Shown in pieces: positions 36,647 to 46,368 of a DNA stretch of 64,000 nt; the first letter of the stretch is position 1; the number at the start of each line of letters is the position of its first letter. Origin of the DNA: Herpomyces periplanetae (Eukaryota > Ascomycota > Laboulbeniomycetes > Herpomycetales > Herpomycetaceae); NCBI GenBank assembly GCA_009733715.1, contig WMKJ01000040.1, forward strand, positions 1 through 64,000, written 5' to 3'. A program made the position numbers and the translations under genes. The notes under the pieces are model-generated. The model was not told the origin of the DNA. It saw only the letters and a program-made list of their open reading frames with translations, and did not search any database.

Positions 36647-37825
36647 ATGGTAATGGTGGGTAAAATATTGGGGGAATTTTACGGAATACTTCAGTTAACT
36701 GCACATGAGACGCGTTATTTGCCAATTTTTGGAAAATTGGGATACAACAGCTTTCAAACAGGCACACGAAACTCCTCATCCTATCCATCGATGTGCAGAA
36801 TAGCTAGTTCAAATGCCAGGCGGTACTGGTGCCATGGTAATATCTTTAATATGACCCGCGTACCGTTTAGTACTGGCCGAGACTTTGTCAACACCTCTAC
36901 ACCCTTATTTCACAGATCTAAGCTTAATATTTTATCTTCACGAAATTTCACGGTTGCACGCTCCCTTATGAGCAATGCTGAACCAACCATAGGACATACG
37001 TCTTCAAAACGGCACTATTTTAAAGGAATTCTTGTTAGATTAGGCATAGCTGGCGGGTTGATTTTCCTTTACACTAACAACATAACTGTTCGTGATACAA
37101 TAATGTGTAAGTTGACGTAAACTGGGCTTGTCGCGCAGGTAAGTATATGTCGATATGACAATTGTTAATTAGTGTGTTGAACAGACGGATTTTCTCCACT
37201 TTCACTCTGGCTTGCCGATAATGCGTCAGATGATGCTACGCGGCAAGAAGAACGAGAAGGCCAATCAATTTATTCGAGTGATAGTATACTCGATCCCTCC
37301 TTGCCGCTTTCCAGAGCTCGCAGGGAACTTCAAGCAGCCGAAGAAGACTTAGCGCGCGTACACTATGATCAAGAGCTGAATCGAGAAGAAGATAAATCTC
37401 GGAAAATTTCCGAGTCGCTTAATCCACGATCTGACCTATTATCCGACTCAGGTGCCTCAGATAACGGTAAACCTGAGTTACAGGGAAACGATGATGAAAC
37501 TGCATTGCAAGCTGGAGCGTTTAATGAAGAAACTGGAGAGATTAATTGGGACTGTCCGTGCTTAGGTGGGATGGCATACGGGCCGTGCGGGGAACAGTTT
37601 CGGGCAGCTTTCAGTTGCTTTGTTTTTAGTAAAGAGGAACAAAAGGGAATTGAGTGTGTTGATAAGTTCAAGGATATGCAGAGTTGCTTTCAACTTCACC
37701 CAGACGTATACGGAGATGAATTAGACGATTCGGAAGAAAATGACAGTGCAAGTAATGATTTGGGTAATGGTGACGATACAGAAAGTTATACGGACAAACA
37801 GGAAAGTAATTCATCAGCACCATGA
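36647..37825 (+). CDS. MIA40: mitochondrial intermembrane-space import receptor Mia40
   Basis: Oxidoreductase that imports and folds twin-Cys proteins in the intermembrane space. Exons 36647..37106 and 37185..37825 (intron 78 bp, phase 1) give 366 residues. The first exon holds a long basic, Ser/Arg-rich presequence followed by a membrane anchor ([19 protein letters not shown], about 125-145). An acidic linker leads to the core with the redox CPC (NWDCPCLGG) and two C-x9-C pairs, [11 protein letters not shown] and [11 protein letters not shown], all intact. The acidic tail ([11 protein letters not shown]) is typical of fungal Mia40. An ATG at 36647 is preferred over a GTG one codon earlier. 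The true start could lie at an internal Met, since the first ~45 residues are not clearly presequence-like. Confidence 0.93.
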
Positions 37826-38772
37826 AAGTTGAGATAGTGATAAGCGCTTAATTTTGGAATGATTTCAGGACTTGCTTGTTTCTCTCGGGGATGAAAGACT
37901 CTAATCTAGCTTGTATTTTATGCACATAACTTGATCATAGTTGATTGATTGTACAATGTTAACGATTCCTCGCACTAAATGTTCTCTAAGTGAACGACTA
38001 GGTTAAAAGTAACGCTCTATGCGCTCATTAAGCGTTTGGTGCATTAACCGACTTGGGACAAGCAAATGTAGTAAATGGGATTCATGGTTCAAATAGTTGC
38101 AGGTCTTGGGCACGTTTGACAGGATTGCGTGGTAATTTAGCTGGGCTACTGTACCCTTGTTGGATAAACATTGTAGCGTGCGCATATGTCTCAGTGGGAA
38201 TATTAGAGTGTTTTGATTAACTGTATTAAAACTGTGCAAGTTAATCTGCCTATTTGATAGCGATTGTTATGGGCTAATTTTTGGCTAATTCCTCCCTAAT
38301 TCGATCGAATTGCGCCGTCCTCGAATCTCTGACGGTGCACGAACATGTTCTGACGTCATTGAACGCATTTATTCAGTATAGGGCTGGCCCGCATTCAGAA
38401 GGTTTTTGGTGATATATAGCTAAGTATTGCTACTACAGGATTACGATGATTGTGAAATGCCCGAATCTTTATCCCTGGCCCCGCTCTGTTAACTTAAGAA
38501 GCCCCATTCTCCGAATTTTCTTCGTTAAATCTGGCGTCTGCTAAAATATAGTTTGGCGTATGTTTGGTAACCCCGCTCTGAGTTTGAACAAACATTTATT
38601 ATACACAAGTTGATGTTATTATTTAACTTAACTAAAGAAATACTGGTGCGCGGTTGATTTATTTGGACGGTATAATAAGATTCCGTATCATCGTGTGTTT
38701 TCTCATTTCTCGTTATAGTCGGAGAATCTTTTATTGTCCTTATTGGCCTCGTTAATAAGTGCAGTATACAAA
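37826..38772. promoter_or_regulatory. upstream region of the first monooxygenase
   Basis: 950 bp without a gene. It holds a 14-bp perfect palindrome (AATTCGATCGAATT, 38298-38311) and a 10-bp direct repeat CCCCGCTCTG at 38479-38488 and 38571-38580, 190-295 bp before the start codon. These are candidate regulator sites; no matching copy was seen before the second monooxygenase. Confidence 0.4.
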
Positions 38773-40224
38773 ATGACAGCGAAGAAAGATTTTGATTTTG
38801 TCATAGTTGGGGCGGGTATCTCTGGAATAAACTCTGCTTATTGGATTCAAACTCAGCTTCCGCATCTTTCTTTCACGATTCTCGAGGCTCGCGATAGTTT
38901 GGGAGGAACATGGGACTTTTGGAAGTATCCAGGAATTCGATCTGATTCTGATCTTCATACATTTGGGTTTTCGTGGAACCCATGGAGTGATGAGCATCCT
39001 ATTGCAGATGCAAAGTCTATTATGACGTATCTACATTCAACAGCTTCTAAGTTTGGTATTGACAAGCACATTCAGTACAAAGTATCTCTTAATGTTTGTG
39101 ACTGGAGCAGCAAGGAACGTGTGTGGAATCTTTCAGTTGACCGAAACGGAAAGGCAGATAAGATCAAATGTTCGTTTGTCATTTTTGCAACGGGCTACTA
39201 TGATTACAAGTCACCCATGGAGGCGAAAATACCGGGCATTGAAAACTTTAAGCATGATGTTATACATCCTCAATTTTGGGATGAAAAGTACGATTATGCG
39301 AATAAGCGAATAGTTGTGATAGGAAGTGGAGCTACAGCAATCACATTGATTCCAAATCTTGCAAATAAGGCTAAACATGTTGTAATGTTGCAACGTTCAC
39401 CATCGTACATATTTTCTTTGCCAAACGCGAATCGTACTAATGTGGTGAAAAACATACTACCTACGTATTTTGCAGCTCAGATTAATCGGTTAATGTTTCT
39501 AATTTTCCCACATATATTCTATGTGTTTTGTCGCACATTTCCAAACGTTGCTAAAGTGCTATTGCGATACTTATCGAGAAAACAACTACCATCTAATTAT
39601 CCGTTGGACCCGCACTTTAATCCATCATATTTTCCGTGGCAGCAAAGATTATGTGTCTGTCCGGACGGGGATTTTTATCGGTGCATACGCGAAGGGAAAG
39701 CTAGTATTGCGACAGGAGTTATTAAAATGGTGAATGAATCATCAATAACACTTGAAAGTGGAGAAGAAATTCCAGCAGATGTTATTGTAACTGCTACGGG
39801 TCTTCGCATAATGCTAGCGGGAGGTAGTAAGATATTAGTTGATGGACAGGATGTAAAAGTATCGGAGAAGTTTATCTGGAATACAATGATGGTGCAAGAT
39901 ATTCCGAATGCGATGTTTGTTATTGGTTACGCTAATGCTTCGTGGACTCTGGGTGCAGATATTTCAGCGTACATGATAGTTCAACTGGTTAAGGTGATGG
40001 AATCTAAGGGTATGGTTAGTGCGACACCTCGGATTTCTGAGGATGAACGATCAAAGTTGAAGCCGTTGCCCGTTTTTGATCTTTCATCTACTTACTTGAA
40101 GAATGGATTGGCAACGCTGCCTCATACTGGAACAGTAGGGCCATGGCGTCCCCGAGGAAGTTACTTTTCGGATTATGTATACTCAAGGTTCACTGATGTA
40201 TCTAAGGATATGGAATTTGACTAA
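38773..40224 (+). CDS. FAD/NADPH monooxygenase, Baeyer-Villiger-like, copy 1
   Basis: Predicted flavoprotein monooxygenase that oxygenates a small carbonyl or heteroatom substrate. Intronless, 483 residues from the ATG at 38773. FAD-binding GAGISGIN (about 12-19), the GGTWDFWKYPGIRSDSD block, a second Rossmann motif GSGATAIT (about 180) and ATGLR near 340 are typical of EthA-type enzymes. The Baeyer-Villiger fingerprint FxGxxxHxxxW(P/D) reads FKHDVIHPQFWD: His, Trp and Asp are kept but the first Gly is His. A hydrophobic region (LMFLIFPHIFYVFC) lies mid-protein. Its neighbour is a paralogue 1 kb downstream. Substrate is unknown. Most multi-domain genes nearby have introns, so acquisition from bacteria is possible but unproven. 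Confidence 0.88.
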   Translation: MTAKKDFDFVIVGAGISGINSAYWIQTQLPHLSFTILEARDSLGGTWDFWKYPGIRSDSDLHTFGFSWNPWSDEHPIADAKSIMTYLHSTASKFGIDKHIQYKVSLNVCDWSSKERVWNLSVDRNGKADKIKCSFVIFATGYYDYKSPMEAKIPGIENFKHDVIHPQFWDEKYDYANKRIVVIGSGATAITLIPNLANKAKHVVMLQRSPSYIFSLPNANRTNVVKNILPTYFAAQINRLMFLIFPHIFYVFCRTFPNVAKVLLRYLSRKQLPSNYPLDPHFNPSYFPWQQRLCVCPDGDFYRCIREGKASIATGVIKMVNESSITLESGEEIPADVIVTATGLRIMLAGGSKILVDGQDVKVSEKFIWNTMMVQDIPNAMFVIGYANASWTLGADISAYMIVQLVKVMESKGMVSATPRISEDERSKLKPLPVFDLSSTYLKNGLATLPHTGTVGPWRPRGSYFSDYVYSRFTDVSKDMEFD

Positions 40225-41277
40225 GGGGCAAAGTGAAAATGTGGAATGTGAAAAATAGTGAATATAGTTTAATGAACCTGCGAATGTTTTTACGAGTCAG
40301 TAGCAAGGGGACAAGAGTATGGCCAGGGTGTTGGTATGAGAGATATTTTGTACGCTTGCCTGATGATCAGTTCACGATTATTTGTATGATATTACAGGGT
40401 ATGTTAACAATTGTTTTTATGAATTTATATTTGTTGATGAGCGAGATATTGTGTAGCAAGGATAGTAGATATTCATTAATAGTTGTGATGTGTTGACGTT
40501 TAGTTACGGGTATGGGTGTAGTGGTAGACTAAAGCGGAGGGAGAATATGTTTAGATGTTATGAATAGCTGAGATGTGTTAACGCTACGCTATATACACTA
40601 GAATGGTTGAGTTGCGTGTAATTGACTTTATAGGCAATAAATAACTGGATCGTGAGGACTATTAGGTAAAGGGAATCCAGCGTACGAGACAAGATAGTAG
40701 TGATATGACACCAGGGAATGAAGCGGAGCAAGTGCAAAGAATTATAACAATTGCGGGATGACGATGGGCCTCTGCAAAGGTCCTTTTTAAAGTATTCTCC
40801 TTGATGTGTACAAAATATCATGTGTGTATGCCAAAAAGGGGAGTTTGTTGATACGACATGAATGAGGACAACTTGGGAGGTTTTGGTGGGCGGACGTTGT
40901 AGAAATCAGTTGGGGAGGAGGAGGGGAGGGAAAAGAATTAATTCAAGTATGTGCCGTGTTATTTGAGTACAACACTGACTTGCTGAGCTTGATACAGGAT
41001 TTATACTTCACCTTGAAAAAGAAGAACCATCTTATCGCGGGCATCACTCATTTTCCTGCTTTACCCGAATTATTGTTATCGTATTCTTACCATTGACTAA
41101 CTCACGATTTTATATGTACATGTGAAAGTTTGGTGAAGATTTGTACTACTGCGATACCTGAAGCTCAGTTCCTAATTTTCCTACGTATCCAAGCACGTCC
41201 ATCCGAGAGTTGGCGGCTACAAACTAACCAGCCAAATCTATACTTATCGCTTCATCCTATCCTGCCTACACCTCATC
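40225..41277. other. intergenic between the paralogous monooxygenases
   Basis: 1.05 kb. Frames here are short and lack motifs. It serves as the promoter of copy 2. I see no transposon remnant or extended repeat that would explain the duplication. Confidence 0.5.
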
Positions 41278-42732
41278 ATGGCTGTTAAACTTGATTACGA
41301 CGTTGTAATAATTGGAGCAGGAATTTCGGGAATAAATACAGCGTACTACATTAAAAATCAACTGCCTTCCCTTTCATTTGTCGTATTCGAACGTAGAGAT
41401 AACTTGGGCGGAACGTGGGACTTTTGGAAATACCCAGGCATCCGATCGGATTCAGATCTCTATACATTTGGATTTTCGTGGAATCCGTGGAACGATGATC
41501 ATCCTATTGCCGAAGCTAAATCTATCATGGCGTATCTTAATTCAACAGTCGCCAAATTTGGTCTTGATAAATATATTCAGTACCACGTTCAACTTCAACA
41601 ATCCGACTGGTCCAGCAAGGAAAAAACCTGGAAGCTCTCCATCAAACGTAACGGTGAACTTGAAACTGTAGTTTGTTCGTTTCTCATTTTGGCAACGGGT
41701 TATTACGATTATCAAACACCTTTAGAGGCCACGATACCTGGAATTAGAAACTTCAAGTATGATATTATACATCCCCAATTCTGGAATGAAAAGTTCGACT
41801 ATACAAATAAACGAATAGTTGTAATTGGAAGTGGAGCTACCGCCATCACTCTGATACCAAGTCTTGCCAAAAAAGCTAAGCATATTGTGATGTTACAGCG
41901 GTCTCCATCTTACATACTTTCTATACCAAATATTAGTCGAACTAGCTTTTTAAAGCGATATTTACCAACAGCGTTAACTTCACCCTTGAATCGGTTTTAT
42001 TATATTCTATTCCCACACATATTTTACATGTTTTGTCAACGCTTCCCTCGTGTGGCAAAAGCTGCTCTACAGTGTATCACCGAGAAACAGTTGCCCTCTA
42101 GTGTACCAATTAATCCACATTTTAATCCATCATATTTTCCGTGGCAGCAAAGATTATGTGTAAGCCCAGACGGTGATTTTTATAGATGTATCCGGGAAAA
42201 AAAAGCTAGTGTTGCAACCGGAATCATTAAAATGGTGAATGAATCATCAATAACCCTTGAAAGTGGTGATGTGATTCCCGCCGACGTTATCATAACCGCT
42301 ACGGGTTTACGATTAATGTTAGCTGGAGGTAGCAAAGTTTTACTTGATGGACAACAGCCTAAAATGGAAGATAAATTCGTATGGAATAGTATGATGATCC
42401 AAGATATACCCAATCTATGCATTGTACTGGGTTATCCTAATGCATCGTGGACCTTGGGTGCTGATGTTATAGCTCATTATCTTGTACGAATTATGAAAGT
42501 CATGAAACAACGAAACGCTCGTTGCGTAACTCCTCGACTCACTCCGGAGGAACAAGTTGACATGAAACCACTTCCTTTATTTTATTTAACGTCGACATAT
42601 GTTAAAAAGGCGTCGGGTAAACTTCCTTGTGCAGGTAATATGGGACCATGGATGCCACATGAGAGTTATCCTTACGATTACTTTCGATCTTTCTTCACAA
42701 GTGTAACAAAAAACCTTGAGTACACACCGTAA
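41278..42732 (+). CDS. FAD/NADPH monooxygenase, Baeyer-Villiger-like, copy 2
   Basis: Tandem paralogue of the preceding gene: intronless, 484 residues, with colinear motifs throughout. It keeps GAGISGIN, GGTWDFWKYPGIRSDSD, GSGATAIT and ATGLR. The fingerprint is FKYDIIHPQFWN, so here both the Gly and the final P/D are replaced. Two stretches are identical in DNA to copy 1: 41 bp at 42121-42161 (39616-39656 in copy 1) and 29 bp at 42226-42254 (39721-39749), although flanking codons differ at many third positions. It ends 303 bp from HAUS6 in convergent orientation. Substrate and expression are unknown. Confidence 0.88.
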   Translation: MAVKLDYDVVIIGAGISGINTAYYIKNQLPSLSFVVFERRDNLGGTWDFWKYPGIRSDSDLYTFGFSWNPWNDDHPIAEAKSIMAYLNSTVAKFGLDKYIQYHVQLQQSDWSSKEKTWKLSIKRNGELETVVCSFLILATGYYDYQTPLEATIPGIRNFKYDIIHPQFWNEKFDYTNKRIVVIGSGATAITLIPSLAKKAKHIVMLQRSPSYILSIPNISRTSFLKRYLPTALTSPLNRFYYILFPHIFYMFCQRFPRVAKAALQCITEKQLPSSVPINPHFNPSYFPWQQRLCVSPDGDFYRCIREKKASVATGIIKMVNESSITLESGDVIPADVIITATGLRLMLAGGSKVLLDGQQPKMEDKFVWNSMMIQDIPNLCIVLGYPNASWTLGADVIAHYLVRIMKVMKQRNARCVTPRLTPEEQVDMKPLPLFYLTSTYVKKASGKLPCAGNMGPWMPHESYPYDYFRSFFTSVTKNLEYTP

Positions 42733-43035
42733 ACTTGCGCCCATGAACAACCTACACCCAAAATTGCCATTTTGTGTTTTGTGTACCGTACACTGAACTC
42801 TGCTCCCCTGCCCTAAAATAATCGTGTACATTAGAAACAAAATTATTCTTAGGTTAAACATTACGAATTTTGAAGTGCACACTCAAAACTCTTAGGCTGT
42901 GATTACCTTGGTTCCAGATAAACCAAAGAACCATTTGAATCACCCAATTCTTTGAATGGTATGCACACATACACACGGATAACCTTCACCAACCGGTGAT
43001 GCGTGTCCCCAATCAAGGTCTGATAATCTTTTTTA
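42733..43035. other. convergent intergenic, monooxygenase 2 and HAUS6
   Basis: 303 bp between two stop codons. It must contain both 3' UTRs. No terminator-specific or repeat structure was recognised. Confidence 0.5.
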
Positions 43036-46000
43036 CTAAAAGCATAACGGAATCGTATACAGGCCAGCTCGTGGTGATGTTTGACCAACGGGTGATGTTG
43101 ACGTTGTTGTAGATGCTGTAACATACTCCGTAAAAGGTGAAGTTCGAACAGAATTATAAGATGGAATTGATAATGTAGACGGTGTATTGAACGTTAATGG
43201 TGATTCAAATAATCCACATGGTCCAGGTCGTCGGGTAACTGAGGGTGGAGTAGTAGACCGTCTTGTAGATAATGTAAAAGATGTAGTGTCATTAACTGCG
43301 GCTAAGTTAATCGAGTAACGACGTACATCCACACCTTCATCTTTGTTGGTTGATTCAGACTGTCCCATGAGTGCAGCATTTAAACATTTTTCAGGTATAC
43401 TAAAGTAATCTGAACTTCGACTTCGTCGAACTCGTTGGTTTCTAGCTTTTCTTGCTGCAATGTCATCCTCACTATTAAGAAGATCATCCAAGCTACTTTT
43501 ACCCTTAGTTGTGTATCCTGATGCTCTTCTACCATTATTGCTAAGTTTAGAGTAAATAAATGATCCGTTAATAAAGTATAACGATGTACGATCCTGCATT
43601 GTTTTAGTTGTTTTAGCTTTGGTTGAACCGTGTAAAGAATACCGATTGTTGGTAGGTGATTTAACTCCAAATGACGATAAATTGATGATTGATCCCTCCC
43701 GAATCAAGGGTAGAATATATTCCGATTTCTCTGGTACATTTGTACTAAATTCCCTTTCATTATTTATTAATGCTAGATCACTTGAATCTGATTCTGCCGT
43801 TGTTGCCCTTGATATCACCGTCGATGTTTTACCGAATCGTTTAAAAACTGGGGTAAAGCTTGCTCGACAAAATCGTGAAAATGTTGCACAAATCGGTCTA
43901 GATGAATTATCATTAATCTCATTATCAGGTCCAGTAGAATGTGGTCGAATTATCCGCTTAATATTCATTTCAGCATCAGTATCGCTAAGTGAGTCCATGC
44001 CATAAGGTCTAATCGGTAGTCCACATGATAACGTTGGATGCTTTGCCTTAAATAATGTACATCCTGTATCTTCCTCATTTTCCGTAGCTCGATTTTTCGC
44101 TGATGAATTAAACGATGCCACTGCTACCAGTCGTGATAATGCCATACTTGCCGGACACTTTCGTTGAGCTGCCGTTCCATTATTTGTTCGTCGAAATTCT
44201 GGTTTAACATAACTAAACGGTCTATCACTATTTGTCTTCACACTTGCTTGTAGACTCGGCCTTCCTGTGTACATTGCTGATTCACATTTTGTTATTCCAG
44301 GCCTTAACGCGGATCCCGTCACAGTTGGCATCATCATTAATGGAGATGTTGTAGTAGCAACTACATTAGGTTTATTTAACCCATATGGATGTAGTTCTCC
44401 CGGTCTGATCAATGATGCTGATGCTAATGATTTTTCCAAAATTTGTTGTCGAGATACCCCTCCTCTCTGAGAAAAAATTGAATCGTTTCTCCAAGCCGAA
44501 TTCTTCCCTATTCCTTCTCGTCCAATCAAATTCACACTTCCAAGCTCCCAATTCCGTGATAAACTAGGCGTCAACCGAAGTTTCGATGTTGATGGTCGTG
44601 GCATAACCTCTCCACCATTTCCAGCTTGCGTCTCATCCTTTTTAACCTTCGTATTTCCCCCTCCCACTCCTGCACTAACGCTTGTATTCGCAACTATCCC
44701 CGGATTAACCTTTGTACACCCTTCATTAAATGGTATAGATTTATTCATTCCTCTAACTCCCTTAATTAACGCCGTTGCAACCGTCGCATCTTTCCTTGGC
44801 ACTACATTCGGATGTGTCGATTTGCTTGATCTTACACCACCCATCGTCGATACCATTGGTGACCTAACCTGATCCCTCGATTGATGCCTTTTTGCTGGTG
44901 TAGTATCAATTAACATCGTATCTTCCACCGTCGGTTTGGTTAGCTCTCCATCTCCTAATGCTTCTGTAGTTTCACCTGATGCAATAGCTTTACTCTCTCC
45001 AGCTATATCCCTTGTAAGCACGGGAATGGCCTCGCTCGTATAACTGGTCTTCGTGGCTTGATCCCATATTGCTTCAACCTTGCGTTCAGTTATCCGCAAC
45101 TTAGTTTCAGTAGATGACTGAAGTACATCACTCTTCAATCCGACTCTTTTAATCCCTCTATCATACCGGTCCTTGTACATCCCTTCTTCATCATCGCTAG
45201 ATGACATCCCTGAGCCAGACATTGAATCAGATGCACAGGTCGATACCGTACAGCTACTAGTATCCGTAGAATAGTCTATCTTCATCTTATCTCTGCTTTT
45301 ATTTTCATCTATTGTAATCTCCGGCTTCAATGCCTTAAGCTTTAACTCTCTCTCTGCATCATTATACCCCAAAGATTTCATATATCCATCATAATATGAT
45401 TGCCAAAGATTCAATTGTAGCTTGCGCTCCGCTATTCCCGATTCTAACGTTTCCAGGGATCCACTTTGCCCAAGCACAGAGTTAGTTATGTCTTTACCTT
45501 TGACCATTTCTGACCAAACACTAGACCATTCCCGAGTAAAAAACCCGTCTTGTGACGTAGCAATATCACCGTAGAGTATCGCCTTGAGCCATTGCGGATC
45601 ACCAGTCCAAAGGTTCCTAATTGTTGTCATACAGTCTTCAACTTCGGCATCAGATATTAATGGTAACTGAGTATCTTGTAGTTGACTAAACGCATTAACA
45701 GATTTTTTAAACATTTCCTCTTCCTCGTATGCTAATGCATCGTCAAACTCCTGGAAAATCTGTTTTTGTCGGTGCTTAAGTGCAGTCAGTCGGTTGAGTT
45801 TAGACTTATACGTAAGTATAAGGGGCAATAAGAGTTCCACTTCATCTCTCTTAAGCTTACTCTCCGTTGTTAATTGGAGAGCTAAAGAATTGTCACTTTG
45901 CAGAAAGCGCGCAAAGTAATGTTTGACAACAGCAAACGAGAATTCAAGTAGTACTTGGACAAAGCGTGCTCCAGAGCACATAGTGAACATGCTCTTTCGA

Positions 46001-46368
46001 AGAAAAAGGTTGTGCCGTAAGAATCCACTACGTTTTAGGCACTCCAGCATGTTAAATAGTAGTGTCCGCAGGGCGAGACTTTGACTTGGATCAGTTGCAG
46101 GGAAAAAATTGCCCAATTCGCTCGCGGTCTTGATGGGATCTAGCACCTCGAATAACCGGTACAAAATCCATTCTCCCGTTTTGATGCATGCCGTTACTTT
46201 GCTATTTTTGCGACAAAAGCAGTTCAAAGAAGATCCGGGCCAATCGGGATATTTATTCAGGTTCAATACTCGTAGATTTGTAGTTAGAAGAGTAATAGGA
46301 TTAGAGACGTTGGAGGTTATGAGGTCAATACTCAAGGAAGATGAAGTTGTCGCCTGCGACACCGACAT
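43036..46368 (-). CDS. HAUS6: augmin (HAUS) subunit 6 homologue
   Basis: Augmin recruits gamma-tubulin to existing microtubules and amplifies spindle fibres. The frame is a single exon of 1110 residues. The N-terminal ~330 residues fit the HAUS6 N-terminal domain: TGEWILYRLFEVLDPIKTAS, FFPATDPSQSLALRTLLFNM, GARFVQVLLEFSFAVVKHYF, and a coiled-coil segment near LTALKHRQKQIFQEFDDALA. The rest is long, Ser/Thr/Arg-rich and poorly conserved, as in other HAUS6 proteins. Fungal augmin is known from Aspergillus (AUGF) and is absent from the yeasts I know. Assignment rests on the N-terminal pattern, so confidence is good but not complete. Frames on the opposite strand are shadows of its low-complexity tail. 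Confidence 0.78.
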   Translation of the reverse strand: MSVSQATTSSSLSIDLITSNVSNPITLLTTNLRVLNLNKYPDWPGSSLNCFCRKNSKVTACIKTGEWILYRLFEVLDPIKTASELGNFFPATDPSQSLALRTLLFNMLECLKRSGFLRHNLFLRKSMFTMCSGARFVQVLLEFSFAVVKHYFARFLQSDNSLALQLTTESKLKRDEVELLLPLILTYKSKLNRLTALKHRQKQIFQEFDDALAYEEEEMFKKSVNAFSQLQDTQLPLISDAEVEDCMTTIRNLWTGDPQWLKAILYGDIATSQDGFFTREWSSVWSEMVKGKDITNSVLGQSGSLETLESGIAERKLQLNLWQSYYDGYMKSLGYNDAERELKLKALKPEITIDENKSRDKMKIDYSTDTSSCTVSTCASDSMSGSGMSSSDDEEGMYKDRYDRGIKRVGLKSDVLQSSTETKLRITERKVEAIWDQATKTSYTSEAIPVLTRDIAGESKAIASGETTEALGDGELTKPTVEDTMLIDTTPAKRHQSRDQVRSPMVSTMGGVRSSKSTHPNVVPRKDATVATALIKGVRGMNKSIPFNEGCTKVNPGIVANTSVSAGVGGGNTKVKKDETQAGNGGEVMPRPSTSKLRLTPSLSRNWELGSVNLIGREGIGKNSAWRNDSIFSQRGGVSRQQILEKSLASASLIRPGELHPYGLNKPNVVATTTSPLMMMPTVTGSALRPGITKCESAMYTGRPSLQASVKTNSDRPFSYVKPEFRRTNNGTAAQRKCPASMALSRLVAVASFNSSAKNRATENEEDTGCTLFKAKHPTLSCGLPIRPYGMDSLSDTDAEMNIKRIIRPHSTGPDNEINDNSSRPICATFSRFCRASFTPVFKRFGKTSTVISRATTAESDSSDLALINNEREFSTNVPEKSEYILPLIREGSIINLSSFGVKSPTNNRYSLHGSTKAKTTKTMQDRTSLYFINGSFIYSKLSNNGRRASGYTTKGKSSLDDLLNSEDDIAARKARNQRVRRSRSSDYFSIPEKCLNAALMGQSESTNKDEGVDVRRYSINLAAVNDTTSFTLSTRRSTTPPSVTRRPGPCGLFESPLTFNTPSTLSIPSYNSVRTSPFTEYVTASTTTSTSPVGQTSPRAGLYTIPLCF

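Noticed and set aside
38734-38772. Extension of monooxygenase 1 to an upstream TTG
   Set aside because: An ATG at 38773 gives a length and N terminus colinear with copy 2; non-ATG initiation is not needed.
43619-44005. 128-codon plus-strand frame within HAUS6
   Set aside because: Antisense shadow of the low-complexity HAUS6 tail.
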